NCBI GenBank assembly: GCA_014905825.1
Contig: JACGCN010000008.1
Location: forward strand, 1,550,001 to 1,614,000
Origin: Lyophyllum atratum
Lineage: Eukaryota > Basidiomycota > Agaricomycetes > Agaricales > Lyophyllaceae
Direction: 5' to 3'
Length of the DNA stretch: 64,000 nucleotides
The position numbers were made by a program, and so were the translations under genes. The notes under the pieces are model-generated. The model was not told the DNA's origin. It saw only the letters and a list, made by a program, of their open reading frames with translations, and did not search any database. Shown one piece after another: positions 45,114 to 56,270 of the stretch; within the stretch, counting starts at the first letter, position 1; each line of letters begins with the position of its first letter.

Positions 45114-46227
45114 TTATAATGCCGTCTGAGCTGTTGGTGTATCCAGGAGAAGAAGTTTCCCGTCTTCGCCGCCCATACTCTCGCACGCCGCCCGAATATC
45201 CTTACGAAAGGTTTCTGGAAGGCCGCGGCCGACCAGATGTGGTAGAACTCGGGTATGGAACACTCGATGTGCCACCGAGCCGCCCTGAAATATAATATGT
45301 TAATACGGCGAACGTGATGATGGGGACGAGGGGAATGCCGTGTGAAGAAAGCATGGACACTCACAAACTGATAGAAAATCCCGCCCATGACAGCCCCAAC
45401 AGCGTCCCCTTGTATCTTGAAAAGGCCAACGCTACGTAACAGCTCACGCTGGTCGAGGTCCGGCTTCAGTTGGGACGCAGGAAGTGTTGGTGTCCACCGC
45501 ACAGCACGGCCGAGTCCCCACTTCGAGCCAACTGTTTCCCCTAATGTATAAGAGTTGAATGTATTTGCTACTATCTCATCCATGTCGTGTGACCGTTTCA
45601 ACGCTGGGCTTGAACTCAGCATGAGCAGGAGGTAAGATTCCAGTACCCGGCGACCTAAGGAGTTGTGTATAAGAGTGCGAAACTTTACAGCTAGGATAAA
45701 CATACCTGTGAAGCTGAGAGCAGCATTATGCCCATGTACAGCTGCTGGATGGCTCGCATGTGTCAAGACTCGCCGGGCAAGTTCCGGGGGGAACTGCAAC
45801 GTTGGAAATAGGGCATTCAGATGCTCAGCAAAGCGCGGTTCTGGATTCTTCCACGTCGAACGCGGTCCATTCCAACTCTTCTCCTCCGTCACAGCAGTCT
45901 CCACCCTTCCACCCCGCACACTCGAGTCAAACGTCTCCTGCGACTCGAACGACTCGTCCTCGTCAACATAGCCTACTCGTGGGCGGCCTCGTTGGGATAT
46001 CCGTTGAGGTGCAGATCTTGGCTGTTCTTCCGAGCGCGTCTTGAGCGCGAATGCCGAGTATCTTCGTGCTTTTGCACCTGTAAGTCATATTGTCAGTTGA
46101 ACACAGCAATTCTCTGCCGATGCGCCGACGCGAAAGGTTACTGACCTGGTGTTGGGAATCTTGAGGGTATTGGGAGAGATGTAAGGGTACTAAGTGAGGA
46201 ACTCAGACGGCGAAGAGGACCAGACAT
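45114..46227 (-). CDS. Mitochondrial large-subunit ribosomal protein with RNase III-like fold (mL57/MRPL15-like)
   Basis: Non-catalytic RNase III-fold protein of the fungal mitoribosome large subunit. The start at 46227 gives MSGPLRRLSSSLSTLTSLP, a basic, Ser-rich mitochondrial presequence. Splicing PGAKARRYSAFALKT to the next exon and onward leads to FPPELARRVLTHASHPAAVHGHN, the RNase III first helix and signature region, then, across an intron, FTGRRVLESYLLLML. Next come ANTFNSYTLGETVGSKWGL and GDAVGAVMGGIFYQF, joined to GGSVAHRVFHTRVLPHL, and a short C-terminus with its stop at 45114-45116. The acidic catalytic residues of true RNase III (the ERLEFLGD and DxFEAxxGA motifs) are replaced (for example AALSFTGRRVLE), so cleavage activity is not expected. 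mL44 is an alternative, but no dsRNA-binding domain is seen. Confidence 0.85.
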
Positions 46228-46967
46228 TATATGCCAACAGTGGCCACCAATTTCTGTCTGGCCTTTGCGTGGGCGTGCCAAGTTCAATAATTTCCACGAA
46301 AAAAATCTTGTCACGTGAGAACCCTTTACTCAAGGGCCGGTTATTCGGACTTGAAAACACCCATCCGCTGCCTCACATTTCATTATCTCGCACTCTTGAA
46401 AAAGGCCCACTTAGCTGCAATTCCGCGGTGATACGCATGTGAGATATACGTCCAAGGTGCGGCTGCTCGATTCCGCCGACCGAAACGCCCCCAAAGGAAG
46501 GGACTTATGTTGCGCCATATCGATGGGACGTATCTGCGGCCTTGAGGCATGAGCTTCGTCGACGCCCACAACGGCGACATCGATCGTTTTCCTTATGGTT
46601 TCAAATCAGTTTCTTGTCCACATTGCGGCCCGGAAAACATGTGCCGCTGACTTAGAATCGCATCCTTGCGTTGAGAACTTCTATATGGGGTGCTCGTTCA
46701 CTCCTTTGGCGCTTGCACATCATGTCGTCGAGCCGATCTATGGTATTCTCAGCCATACCGTCTTGATTATGCGAGATAGATGACCGACCCTGGCCGTCAC
46801 ACTGACCTGTAGGCTTCTTTCCATGTTATTATAAAGGGGGACGTTCTGTCGACTCACCAGAATCTTCACTCTTCAAGACCCTCTTTTCTCTTCTACCCAG
46901 CGGGGTACATATACCCGATCTCATCTCTATACCACACTCTCAAAGGCAGCGCCTCCTACATACCATC
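46228..46967. other. Intergenic region, divergent promoters
   Basis: Lies between the mitoribosomal gene (minus) and the FHA gene (plus). No coding signal recognised apart from short frames. Confidence 0.5.
46830..46836 (+). promoter_or_regulatory. TATA-like box of the FHA gene
   Basis: TATAAAG lies about 135 bases before the ATG at 46968, followed by a CT-rich leader. Confidence 0.5.
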
Positions 46968-47555
46968 ATGAGCGTTACGGGAAACACACCAATGCTGAGC
47001 CTCTCGGCCGTTTCTGGGAGCTTTCCCTTTCAGACGAAGTATATTCCTTTGTCTCTAGACGTCAGGGTCACACTAGGAGCAGAGGTCGACTCAGATTCGG
47101 GCAAGACCCGTGCCGCCGCACCAACGAATGGCTGGTTTGCGCCACAGCGTCCATCACGTACAAGTGGAGCTCCAGCTGTATCGCCCCTCCCGTTGAGCTC
47201 GTCGCATTGCGCAGTATGGTGGGACGGGCAGCAGGTCGGTTCCTTCATCCGCTCAGGGTCTAGATTCCCTGATCTCACATGATCCAACAGGTGCATATCC
47301 GCGATCTCGACTCTCCCTTCGGTACCTACGTGAACGACCTGAAGATAGAAAAGACAACAGCGCTCAAGTCAGGGGATATTATTGTACGTATACTCCTTTC
47401 TCAACCACCTACTACTACAACCATTCATGAACGCCCCTCCGTAGACCCTCGGCTCGAAGATCTCGCGAAACAGCAAGACACCCAGTGACATAACTGACGA
47501 ACAACTCAAACCCGTCGTTGCAAAGGTCACTCTCGCAGGCGTATCGTCCTGTTGA
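46968..47555 (+). CDS. Small FHA-domain protein
   Basis: Three in-phase exons fit (46968-47234, 47291-47383, 47445-47555), 156 residues, consisting almost entirely of a forkhead-associated domain. The features are YIPLSLDVRVTLGAEV for the first strands, the SxxH motif in PLSSSHCAVWWDGQQ, then VHIRDLDSPFGTYVNDLKI (the conserved GTYVN turn) and LKSGDIITLGSKISRNS. The C-terminal strand is LKPVVAKVTLAGV. FHA domains bind phosphothreonine peptides; the SxxH Ser and the Asn of GTYVN usually contact the ligand and are present. The usual GR at the start of the motif appears as GA, so affinity may differ. Longer fungal relatives carry a coiled coil and a membrane anchor after the FHA domain; here a stop follows directly, so this may be a minimal or truncated paralogue. 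Confidence 0.8.
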
Positions 47556-48850
47556 GCTGGGAGAGCAACCACCCTAGAGTCATCCCTTATGTCCATCTGT
47601 AATCCTATTCCCTGCATGTGCACCCATGTATCCTCTAGACACTTTCTTCTGCGCTTTTTTCTGGTTCTGGGCTCATGTATCCGCTATTGTTTACTGGTCT
47701 GCATGATGTATCTAACAGGCTGTAGTTCGGACATTATACACAGTGGAGCTTGAGCCTTCGTCTTCCGAAATTACGTCTAGTGATCTCTGTAGCGTGTTCA
47801 GAGCCTTGAGAATTACTTGAGAGATGGTACGAAAGGGCGCCTCAGCATTTATGTCAGTGGTGATATTTAGGTTCAAGAATCTATGGCATGTGTGGCCCAT
47901 CAATCGACTATCAACTATTCTCCCAGCTGCTTAGTCGCCGTTCCAATACTCAGGGCATAGAGAGATCAGTGATCTGATGAGCTGTCCGTGTACGGTGGCA
48001 TTCTGGGAAGCTCATCTCAAAGTCCCGATATACCTATATACGATATTCATCGCCGATCACGAAACGCCTCCTGCCGACGGTAGGAGTAGCCCACGCCTTG
48101 CTATTTGAATAGCGATGCCAACGCGTATAATGAACGGCCCACCCCAAAATTAAACATCTACCTGCCTGGCTCCACTTCTGGAGCCCGAGGGCGCGATGGA
48201 TGCTCGGAGATGGTTGTTGACGCGGATGCCGAAGCTTTATGGGTCGGACTCGGGGATGATGTCTGGAGAAACCCTACATCGGATGGGTGAAGAATTTTGC
48301 GGAGGCTGGGGCTGCTGGGGATCTGGAGAGGGCTCGTTGGTATTGAGGAGGGTCGCTTGCAGGTTCATCTTACGTTGGACTCCACACAGCACGTAGTACG
48401 TCTTGTATTCCGCATGCAAAAACGTAGACCAAGCCCGGAGGTAGACGGGATACGGTGCATAAAGTGCCAGCCATGTCCATGTCCAGTATGTAGTCACTAC
48501 TTAATAATTGGTATCAAATCATCTCATCTCTCAATATACCGAGAAATAATGCGCGTAGGTACCTGTTGCCGATGAGGGCCATGTCCATCGTCGTTTGCGA
48601 TTACCATTTGCGGCGAGATGGCTGAAGCTCAGACAAGGTTGATCACGAATATGACTTATGATGGCCGAACAATGTTTCACAAATGCCTCAACTTACGCAA
48701 AGACGTCGAATCGATAATCTGACAGTAACCAATGTTACATACTACAAGGGCATTGATACAGCGGATTGCGGCAAACGTAACCACGGAGAGACATTGGAGG
48801 GACAGGTACGATTACGTCTGCGATCCTAGCGAGCCATGACACAGCGCTCG
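47556..48850. other. Intergenic stretch (1.3 kb)
   Basis: No gene or repeat recognised. Might contain the lost C-terminal part of an FHA gene, but I see no coiled-coil or membrane segment in any frame. Confidence 0.45.
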
Positions 48851-49443
48851 TCAGATATACCCACCGTACCAGCTCGGAGGATTGACATCGACATACCAAT
48901 CCGGCTCCTTCTGTATAATCGACCTTAGTACATCCATCTGCGCCTGGCTCGGCCTCCCCTCGTACGAGCTCTTCATCGAGCTACACACAGACAGGAGTGG
49001 TACGGATCCGCCGGGCGCCGTGCGTTGGAGCTCGAGTGAGGGGTCACGCGAATTGCAAATGACGTTTACGACCCTCAGAGCCTTGTATCGTGAATACAAT
49101 CTTAGAAGTTTCAACGCGAGGTAGACCTTGCTTCCTGAACTGAGTTCTGGATCGTAGTCGATGATGCGGTGGACGTTCTGGTCGCAGTAGTTGACGAGCC
49201 ACTCGTCGGAAACGGCAAACCCGTACAGGATGTGGTGGTTCTTCGCGGCGGGTGTGCGACGGGGGACTGAGAGGTTGATTTGGTCTGGGATGGCCGTGTT
49301 GGTAGCTTTGGTTGGGTTTCGGGGTTGTTGTAACTGCCAGTGGGATCATCATGAGCATACCTGAAGAAAAAGGCTGTAGGAAGAGAGAAACTTACACTCA
49401 TAGCTTCGATAGATTGGGTAAGAGACGGCATTTGAGATGACAT
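48851..49443 (-). CDS. Small hypothetical protein
   Basis: Probable two-exon gene. A short first exon (MSSQMPSLTQSIEAM, from 49443) is spliced over an intron with a GTAAGT donor. The long second exon includes NHHILYGFAVSDEWLVNYC, YLALKLLRLYSRYKALRVVNVIC and SQAQMDVLRSIIQKEPDWYVDVNPP, with the stop near 48851. The length is about 170 residues, with no signal peptide or membrane segment. The second exon has balanced composition and a plausible alternation of helices and strands, unlike the chance frames around it. I do not recognise the family. The exact acceptor is uncertain (CCACTGGCAG or TTCTTCAG). Confidence 0.6.
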
Positions 49444-50669
49444 GGGACGTGCAGTGGGATGGTGATGTGTATAAAGTGTCGATGGTGGGTGGAGATTGAA
49501 CTTGTTTATCAACACAAACAGCCACTATCAGCCAACATTGTAGGCGCTGTAGAGTCTAGTGCTCGGCAGCCACTGATCACCAGTTAGAAGGTGAATTTAC
49601 GTGGGCATCTTCGCGACCTGCAAATATCCTTAAATCAGGGCTGCTGTATGGTTGAGAGAAAAAGGGGACGTACGGTGACGGGACAACTTGCTGTTCCCAC
49701 AAGACCGCTGCGGTGAGTCGGACGAGGACTCGCCGACCTTAATTAATTCTACCATGCCCGACCCGAGGAGTCCGGCCCTTGAATATGTCATGAACCGCTA
49801 CCGCCGACCACTGACGTCGAGTCAGACGTTGACGCGCACTTGTTAGGTGTGCGAAAGATATCCCTAGTACATGTGAAGGTTTCTTTTTGTTCTCAGAGAG
49901 CGTCCGCGATTCCCGTATGCCACCACTGATGCCAAGCAGCAATGTGCCATACGAGAGGCTGGAACGAGGCGGATCGAACATCAGGGCCTACAACGTGATT
50001 GTGAATGTGGGTGGTGTTCGCGCCAGCCCACAATTACTGATGGAAGATGGAGAATGATCCCTATTTTTTATGACAGGTGGCCGAGAATAGAACAGGTCCT
50101 CAACCCTGGGTAGGCGTGAGGGGACATGCAAGAGATCGCCATCGGTCAGAACCATGGACGACTCCACTGGCGAGCTGCAGTACATGGCGACGTTCGGATA
50201 ATATTTGAAATACTTCGACGGACCAGAAAACCTCCTTCAGGGTTCGATCGAATACGCTAGCGATAGCCACCGATTGGCTAGGCTGCCTTCGGCTACGCGC
50301 TTGGACGAGGGAACAGTGGGAAAAGGTTTTAAGATTTCAACATTTTGCCTCCAAATTTCAAGTTCCGTAGACCTAGCCGAAGGACATCTAGGAGTTGCGG
50401 ATCGCCAGTCAATTTGAAGACGCCGTGTCTGTATAGCTAGACCGGACGTTTTACTCCCTTCCGATCATCCAAATTATAATGCCAGGCAGCTTCTCACCTA
50501 GCTCTTCAATACGTCAGTAGTAGGAGTCGGGTGATACATATACACAGCGAGGTACGTTCCTTGTAGTGAGGTCCGATGGTACGCCGTAGGGCGACGTCAA
50601 TCCGACAATGCCGATAAATCCTCTCTGAGCCCAGTCAAGAGTAGGTCAAAAGCTATCTTCGCCTGTGAG
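49444..50669. other. Intergenic stretch (1.2 kb)
   Basis: Nothing recognisable; short frames only. Confidence 0.45.
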
Positions 50670-52360
50670 GTCACTGACGCCTAAATTTACCACGGAGTTC
50701 TCTTTCCTTTCCTTGCCTAGGGGGGAAGTATTGGCCAGCACGGCTGACTGCGCTGATGAAGAAGGCGACTACCAGCAGGGCTGAAGGATCTTGCGAAATG
50801 GCGGTAGAATTTTGGTAATTGGCCGTGTCACCTCCAGTGAGGGCGAAGTGCTGCGGTCCGGTCAAGCCTTCAGCGCATCGCTATAGCAATCTTCCGTCAG
50901 CTAGGATATGGAGTTATCATCGCCAATGGTCCTTGAAAACGCCATCGCCTTCGCCATACGAGCGGACATATGGAGAGAAGGCAAGATCTCGGGTCCTTTC
51001 GTGACGGTGACTCCATGTGGCCCACTGCTCCGCACCTTCACGAAGGTGAGAAGATCTGTTGAAACGCTAAGGCGTGTTTCGAGATGGAGGCGATGCGAAA
51101 TGTCTCCTGTTTCTTTCTTGCTCGAGACAGAGCCCACATCGGCGCAATTTCCGCAATTACATCAGACTCTCCGGACCTTCGCTCTCTGGTTTCGTCCCTG
51201 CGCTCCTGAAACATCACGCAGATAGGATCCAATGAGGAGCTTTTGACTTTTCTTACTACGCATAATATTCTGAAGAGGTGATATCAGAGGAATGGACAAC
51301 GTCTGGAATTTCTGTGACGCAGAAGCATAGACCACCTTGAGAAGTAGAAGGAATAATTCATTGGATGGAAGAGGCCGCGTACCGGGTGCGCGGACAAAGT
51401 TTGACAAGGTCGATAACACGTTTGAGGTTCTTCTCCTGCGACATCGGAGCCTGTCGCTGTCAGGACCGCGCTCTAGTACGTGGCAAATTTGGCCATGTGA
51501 TGATAGAGTCCCCTTGTGCCACAGCAACATCCAGAAGCTGTTCCGTCAGGTTCTAAAGATGAGTAATGGCCGGAGCTTAGTTGGGGACCTCTGATGCAGT
51601 CGTCGACGCGGAATGCTCTCTCTATCGTCGCGCAAAGACTCCAGGAACTCCGCAGCAAAAGTGTGTACCAGGCGAGGTCGTGAACGCCAGCTGGAAGCAG
51701 GCGACATGAGTGGGTACCGACTCTTGCGAAAGGAATGCCCCTCCTCTCGTCCAGCCGATGGCCTCGAGGGCATGATCTTCGATCCTTGCGAAGGAAACAA
51801 GAAGCGGAAATACGTCTCGAATATTCTTCCGCCTAGTTTCCGACAAACCGCTTCTCTTGTGAGGACGTGTGTTGCAATACTTAAACATTGAATGGAATTA
51901 ATCCGATCGCCGAAGTGCGTAGTGCTCTGCACTATGTGTCAAGACTGAAGGACCGTCAAGCCGCAATTAGGTCATGTTCAGGCAGGTAATAGGATGATGA
52001 TTCTTACCTCGGCCGTACCCCTTCGGACGTGAATACTTCCAGGCTCGAGAAAATTTATCAGCGTGAAAGTTCGTCAGAGGTGACCCAATCTGTCCTGTCG
52101 CCGCGTTCCACGTGTCGAACTCGTTCCACTTCAGTGCGTACGCTGGTAGATCGTAGCAGTTGCTTTGTCCTTCTCGTACAGCCCCTTTGGCAGTAAGAAA
52201 TCGATAAGGTTTTCTGCCATAAGGTGTTGTATTTGTTCGAAACTGATTCTTCAATCGGCTTTTGGAGCTGGAGCGCGTAGTAGACGCCACCAGTAGAAAA
52301 TAGTACACGAGGATTAATATCTTCATGCAGAGTAACAACACGCTTCTGCAATATCCTACG
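50670..52360 (-). pseudogene. Decayed copy P1 of the 2OG-oxygenase-like gene (C-terminal part)
   Basis: Read in the minus direction, blocks follow the order of the intact gene at 39277-42613 but in shifting frames. They are VTLHEDINPRVLFSTGG (intact: LMHERDAPDILFAAGG), YALKWNEFDTW and SRAWK (intact: YALRRKDLDMW, NRAWK), KFQTLSIPLISPLQNIM with SYLRDVSG (intact: KFPKLYTPLVPRLRDLM, YYLRDVLV), and SHRLHLETRLSVSTDLLTF with VTKGPEI and SIGDD (intact: QHRRHLEDRLYTARDLVTY, VTKSPEI, SIGDD). It ends with LTGPQHFALTGGDT (intact: LRGEQQFVLDVDFG). No single frame runs through, and the catalytic N-terminal domain is absent. Some divergence is expected of an old copy; an intact spliced gene cannot be excluded for the middle part. 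Confidence 0.75.
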
Positions 52361-52479
52361 CAGGCTTTCGGTGAAATGGAACGAAAGAGAGAAATAAAAG
52401 ATGACACACAGTGATCTACACTGACCGCTACCGCAAGGATCACGAAATAAGATCAGATTCCAGAAGCCATAGCAAAGAG

Positions 52480-53525
52480 CAGGCTTACATTCCCCATATA
52501 CCCTCCATAGCCGGGTTTATCGGGCGAACCGCAGATGAATGGTTTCTTAGGAACAAGGTTGTTCGTTCACGTACGGCTTCCTTTCTCCTACAGTGAATTT
52601 CCATCAATATCCTCCAGAGCCTGCAAATAGAGCTCGCTTTCAAGCATATCCCCAATTTCATGTAGCGATTTGGTCTCACCTTCCTCAGACGAATTCGCGT
52701 AATCGTATTTCCCGCGTGAAAGGTGCTCCGGTATGCTGTCCTTTTCTTCCTACAGATCCTTAATCAAGCGTGGAAAGGTATGGCGACGGACTCTTCATCA
52801 GCTGAAGATGAAAACACAAGTAGAGCAACCGTCAGACGCCCAAATGGCCATTGATGGAGCAATCTGACCTTGAGCATGCATTCTGGAAAGTGGATGTCTT
52901 CCACGCTCGGACGATTTAATCAGTGCCGAATTCGTGCCATAAGCGGTCCACTCTTATTGGGTACCGCCTTCCACATGTCGAGATCTTTCCACTCTAGAAC
53001 GCAGTCCAACATCAACGCGACCGTCGTCTCGTGCTAGCCGCTGAGAAGAGGATGTCGGATGCATCGTTTTGATGCAGGAGCACAAGCATCGTTCGGCGAT
53101 ACGCTGAGGGACAGAAGCAAGGAAGGACGAACAAGGGTCCAACGCGCCGGCACTCTGGAAATCGACATCAGTTTCGAGAAGAGGTAGCGATAATTATAGT
53201 CCACTCACGTTCCCATCGACGGTACACCTGATAAGGCCTTCGGCCGCAGAACGCGGATCCGCAGCCGGGTCAGCGTCCGCGCCTTCCATCGGTATGCCTC
53301 CTGCAGGGGCGTCGGCTTCAGTGTACTGATGCTGGAGCAGATAAGTTGCGAGTGACTGTGATGTATCTTAGCATAAGCAGGTATAATGTCCATATGGTCT
53401 CACTTAAGTTCGGGTACATCAACGCCAAAGTCCCCAGTACCAGTGTCTCCACCATCGAATATAGTCCCTTCCCGCGGCAGAGTAGGCGCTGCCATGTCGT
53501 TTTTCTGCGCCAAAGATTGGATACA
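52480..53525 (-). pseudogene. Decayed copy P2 of the 2OG-oxygenase-like gene, oxygenase domain deleted
   Basis: The 5' end (53525-53420) matches the start of the intact gene even upstream of its ATG: 15 bases, CAGAAAAACGACATG, are identical, and the protein GTIFDGGDTG matches ETIFDGGISG. The next recognisable block (about 53110-52880) corresponds to a much later part, with TMLVLLHQNDASDILFSAA (intact: TVLVLMHERDAPDILFAAG) and RAWKTSTFQNACSR (intact: RAWKMFTFQNVCSR). About 1.3 kb that would encode the oxygenase domain is missing, and stops interrupt the frame. It lies directly upstream of, and in the same direction as, copy P1, so the two are either tandem copies or one copy split by rearrangement. 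Confidence 0.75.
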
Positions 53526-54066
53526 GCCTCTGTAGGCTAGGGGAGGGTTCCATAGAAATGTTATGCACCTGGGCTGCACGAGGAGCCATTTCCACCAAAT
53601 TCGAACATTCCAATATGCCTGAAAGACATTCTTCGTCGTTCGCACGGCTTCGTCGTCCGAGTCCCCATGTCGAGAAGCTGCGACGTCATGACATTCGCTT
53701 CGCCTGGCGATGGCCCAAGTTTGCGACTCGGCGCCCAGTACTGTACTAGATGCAAGTGGTCCTGGGCCCATTTCCGGATTTTCCATCCATGATACCATGC
53801 CGGGCGCGGTTTCTGGTAGTAGACAAGATGTGTCGCGGTTGCAATGTTTGAACGCGTTCAAGGCGCGTCGGTCACAAGTTGCCACAACATGTACAATTTG
53901 GCAGAGCCCTTGCTGGCAAGCAACGAATTGCCGCATCCGCACTTCCTCGATTCCACCATGACGAATCACGATGCCTTCTCGCCCCCGGAATGCTAAGTAG
54001 ACAGTAGATACAGACGAAAATGAAGTGTGTAAAACTGGACGCGGCTCGCAAAAATTCATTGCAGTA
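53526..54066. other. Gap between the relic and the tRNA
   Basis: A minus-strand frame stays open across most of it into the P2 relic, but its product resembles nothing known and lacks a convincing start. Confidence 0.4.
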
Positions 54067-54160
54067 GCCCACCGCGAGGGTCGAACTCGCAGCCTTCAGA
54101 TGCCATTCCTGTGTACTCAGCCTAAGAGTCTGACGCTCTATCCGATTGAGCTAGGCGGGC
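54067..54160 (-). tRNA. tRNA-Lys (anticodon CTT) with a 21-base intron
   Basis: The minus strand folds as a full cloverleaf. The acceptor is GCCCGCC/GGTGGGC (one G-T pair). The D arm is GCTC-AATCGGATA-GAGC. The anticodon stem TCAGA/TCTGA has loop CTCTTA-A, and the anticodon is CTT. The T arm is GCGAG-TTCGACC-CTCGC. A 21-base insert (GGCTGAG...GGC) sits one base 3' of the anticodon, the canonical place for nuclear tRNA introns; mature length is 73. A TTTTT run follows about 12 bases after the acceptor end, a Pol III terminator. Without the intron the anticodon stem would not close. Confidence 0.95.
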
Positions 54161-54473
54161 ATTGATGTGGCCTACGCTTGGTACCTCGGCGGCGGCGTCG
54201 GTGAGGAGCTTTTAAGAATATTGAGACTTTCGCTGATAGTGTCTGCGGGTCTCGCCCTAAGTCGACCGTTGGAGCAGGGCTGACGTGGAAGTTGAAGGGT
54301 GTGTGGTCTTCTCAGTGTTCTTGTAAGGCGAGGGTCAGAAGTAAGCGGGCGCAGCTCCACGGCGAAAGGGTCGAAGTGACTTGAGCGCTTGCCCTCTAGT
54401 GAGTATTGTGTGCTGGGATGTACGCTGTGCAAGACAGAGGAGAGCATACTATTGCCAAGTCGTAGATGAGGAC

Positions 54474-55238
54474 TCAAATCCAGAAAGACTCCTTCCACTC
54501 CACAATCGGATCCGATTGAGTATACTCATCCCTCACCACTATCCTCTCGTCATTGAACTCCGCTACCCGGACGGACACATCGTCAAGGCATTGCTGGTCA
54601 ACGTCCAGCAGTAGCGCCTGCAGCTGTGGGGCTGTGGAAATTACTATCTTCACATCTTGGGTCCACATATCGTCATCGAAAGGCTGCTGGCCCAGGCGCA
54701 TCCGCAGTGTCCTTAACGCAGGCAGCCACTCCATGGTCGGGAGATCCATACTTAGCGGATGGATGCCCACCGCCACAAATTTTAAATTCGGGAACACGTA
54801 TCCAGACTCAGCCAGCCGACGGAGGGTGTATCTCCCTGCCGAAAGTGAGGAGAGCGTGGAAGCAAACGGGCTAATCGCTTCGACAGGATCCAGTTTCACT
54901 GGATTGCGATGCTGCCAGATGGCGAGGTTGCGAATCCCAGTGCATTTGGAAAGTATCAGCGTTGCGATTTCCTTTGGTACGGAGTTCGTGATGCAGACGT
55001 TACGCACATGCGCGGCGAAGAACTCTGCTGGGCGGGAGTGCAAGGCGACCTCGAATCGTTCGACGTAGGTCATGTTTCGTAGTCGGAAAATTTCGTTGTA
55101 TGATATGAATACAATCGTCTCGTACATAATGGCTTCTACCCGTCGTTGGAGGCGCTTTGAAACGACGGAGAAGGAGGCGGCGTCGGGCGGAAACATGTGC
55201 GTCGCCCATTCGAAGATTACGTCTTCAATCTCTGCCAT
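54474..55238 (-). CDS. LRR-like hypothetical protein of the mushroom F-box type
   Basis: Single exon of 254 residues. The N-terminus MAEIEDVIFEWATHMFPPDA...FSVVSKRLQRRVEAIMYETIVF has the helix-SVVSKRLxxRVExIxYxxI pattern that ends F-box-like segments in Agaricomycete proteins, though the usual LPxE start is missing. The remainder has LRR-like spacing (CTGIRNLAIWQ, FPNLKFVAVGI, LPALRTLRMRL, APQLQALLLDV) and ends DPIVEWKESFWI. Related short proteins are abundant in mushrooms; no function is established. It may be a substrate-binding protein without Skp1 binding. An extra upstream exon at about 55300-55500 cannot be excluded. It lies 310 bp from the tRNA. Confidence 0.75.
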   Translation of the reverse strand: MAEIEDVIFEWATHMFPPDAASFSVVSKRLQRRVEAIMYETIVFISYNEIFRLRNMTYVERFEVALHSRPAEFFAAHVRNVCITNSVPKEIATLILSKCTGIRNLAIWQHRNPVKLDPVEAISPFASTLSSLSAGRYTLRRLAESGYVFPNLKFVAVGIHPLSMDLPTMEWLPALRTLRMRLGQQPFDDDMWTQDVKIVISTAPQLQALLLDVDQQCLDDVSVRVAEFNDERIVVRDEYTQSDPIVEWKESFWI

Positions 55239-56270
55239 AAAGTTGAACGAGAGTGCAGCGCTCTGTGGTGGTTCATAATTTTGTCGGAGTTACTAAAACC
55301 ACTACTCACCTCCATCTCCACAATAGGCGGCTCAGGGCTAGGACAGTGTTGGGATAGCATGTACACGGGGTGGGGAAGAGAACGGACAGCAACGTCTGAC
55401 TGCGATCATTCAATCGACTGGCATCGATGAATGGAGTTGAAGAAGCTTCCAAGCCTGCGCTGAGAGGAAACAGGGCGCAACAGCGCCGGGCCGTTCGGCA
55501 CCTCACTGCTGGGCCATACAGAAGTTAGAACGAAGCGAGTCTCGGCCATATGTAGACGGCAGCACGAAATACACAAAAGTTACAATGAGCCTAGCACACG
55601 GCAGAAGGGCAGAAAATCGAGCGGAATGGAGCATTGAACCGCAGGTATCCTGCAAACGTCTGAGAGGTGATAGCAAGGGTGATGCCGCGTTTTTTAGGGT
55701 ATCGAGAAGAATAATCAGTGCGATCGGTAGCGTCTTCTCACTGCCTGCGCGTGCATTGACCACGGATTCCTTTCTCTTGAAGGTAGCCAGTGCAGCCCTA
55801 AGCTGCATCTCTGGCAGTACCTGCGCGCCTGACGTCACTGCCCACGATAAATTGAACATCGCTCGTAACGCTATCGTTCTGTTGGCTGCTGCCTTTGCTG
55901 ATTACACGGAGAAACGAATGAAATCATAGACGCATAAGTACGTCGCACCGTATATGTCACGGATCGTAACTTCATGTCGTCTTCGAAACTAGCGCGAAGT
56001 GAATCGCGACCCAGGACGATTGGGGTCTGTCGCGATCGTTGGGGTACTGAATTGGGCAGAGCTCTGGTTAAGTAGAACAGCAAGTATGCACATACCTTCA
56101 TAACACCATGAACTTACGTGGTCAGAATGATGAAGAATCCCGTTCCCTAAACCGCCTCCGAAAATGATGGATTACGTCAGAAGGGCTGCATTGACACGGG
56201 GATCAAATAACCGCCATGGATTGTCCCAGCAGGTCGAGGGACCGAGGTTCGTCTTACCACCCCTACCACC
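55239..56270. other. Intergenic stretch (1 kb)
   Basis: Divergent promoters for the LRR-like gene (minus) and the DUF2470 gene (plus). No further gene recognised. Confidence 0.45.

Noticed and set aside
45114..46227. Catalytic RNase III or Dicer
   Set aside because: The acidic catalytic motifs are missing, there is a mitochondrial presequence, and the size fits a ribosomal RNase III-fold protein.
53400..54059. 219-codon minus-strand frame as a new gene
   Set aside because: It overlaps the start of relic P2, has no recognisable domain and no convincing start; probably chance.
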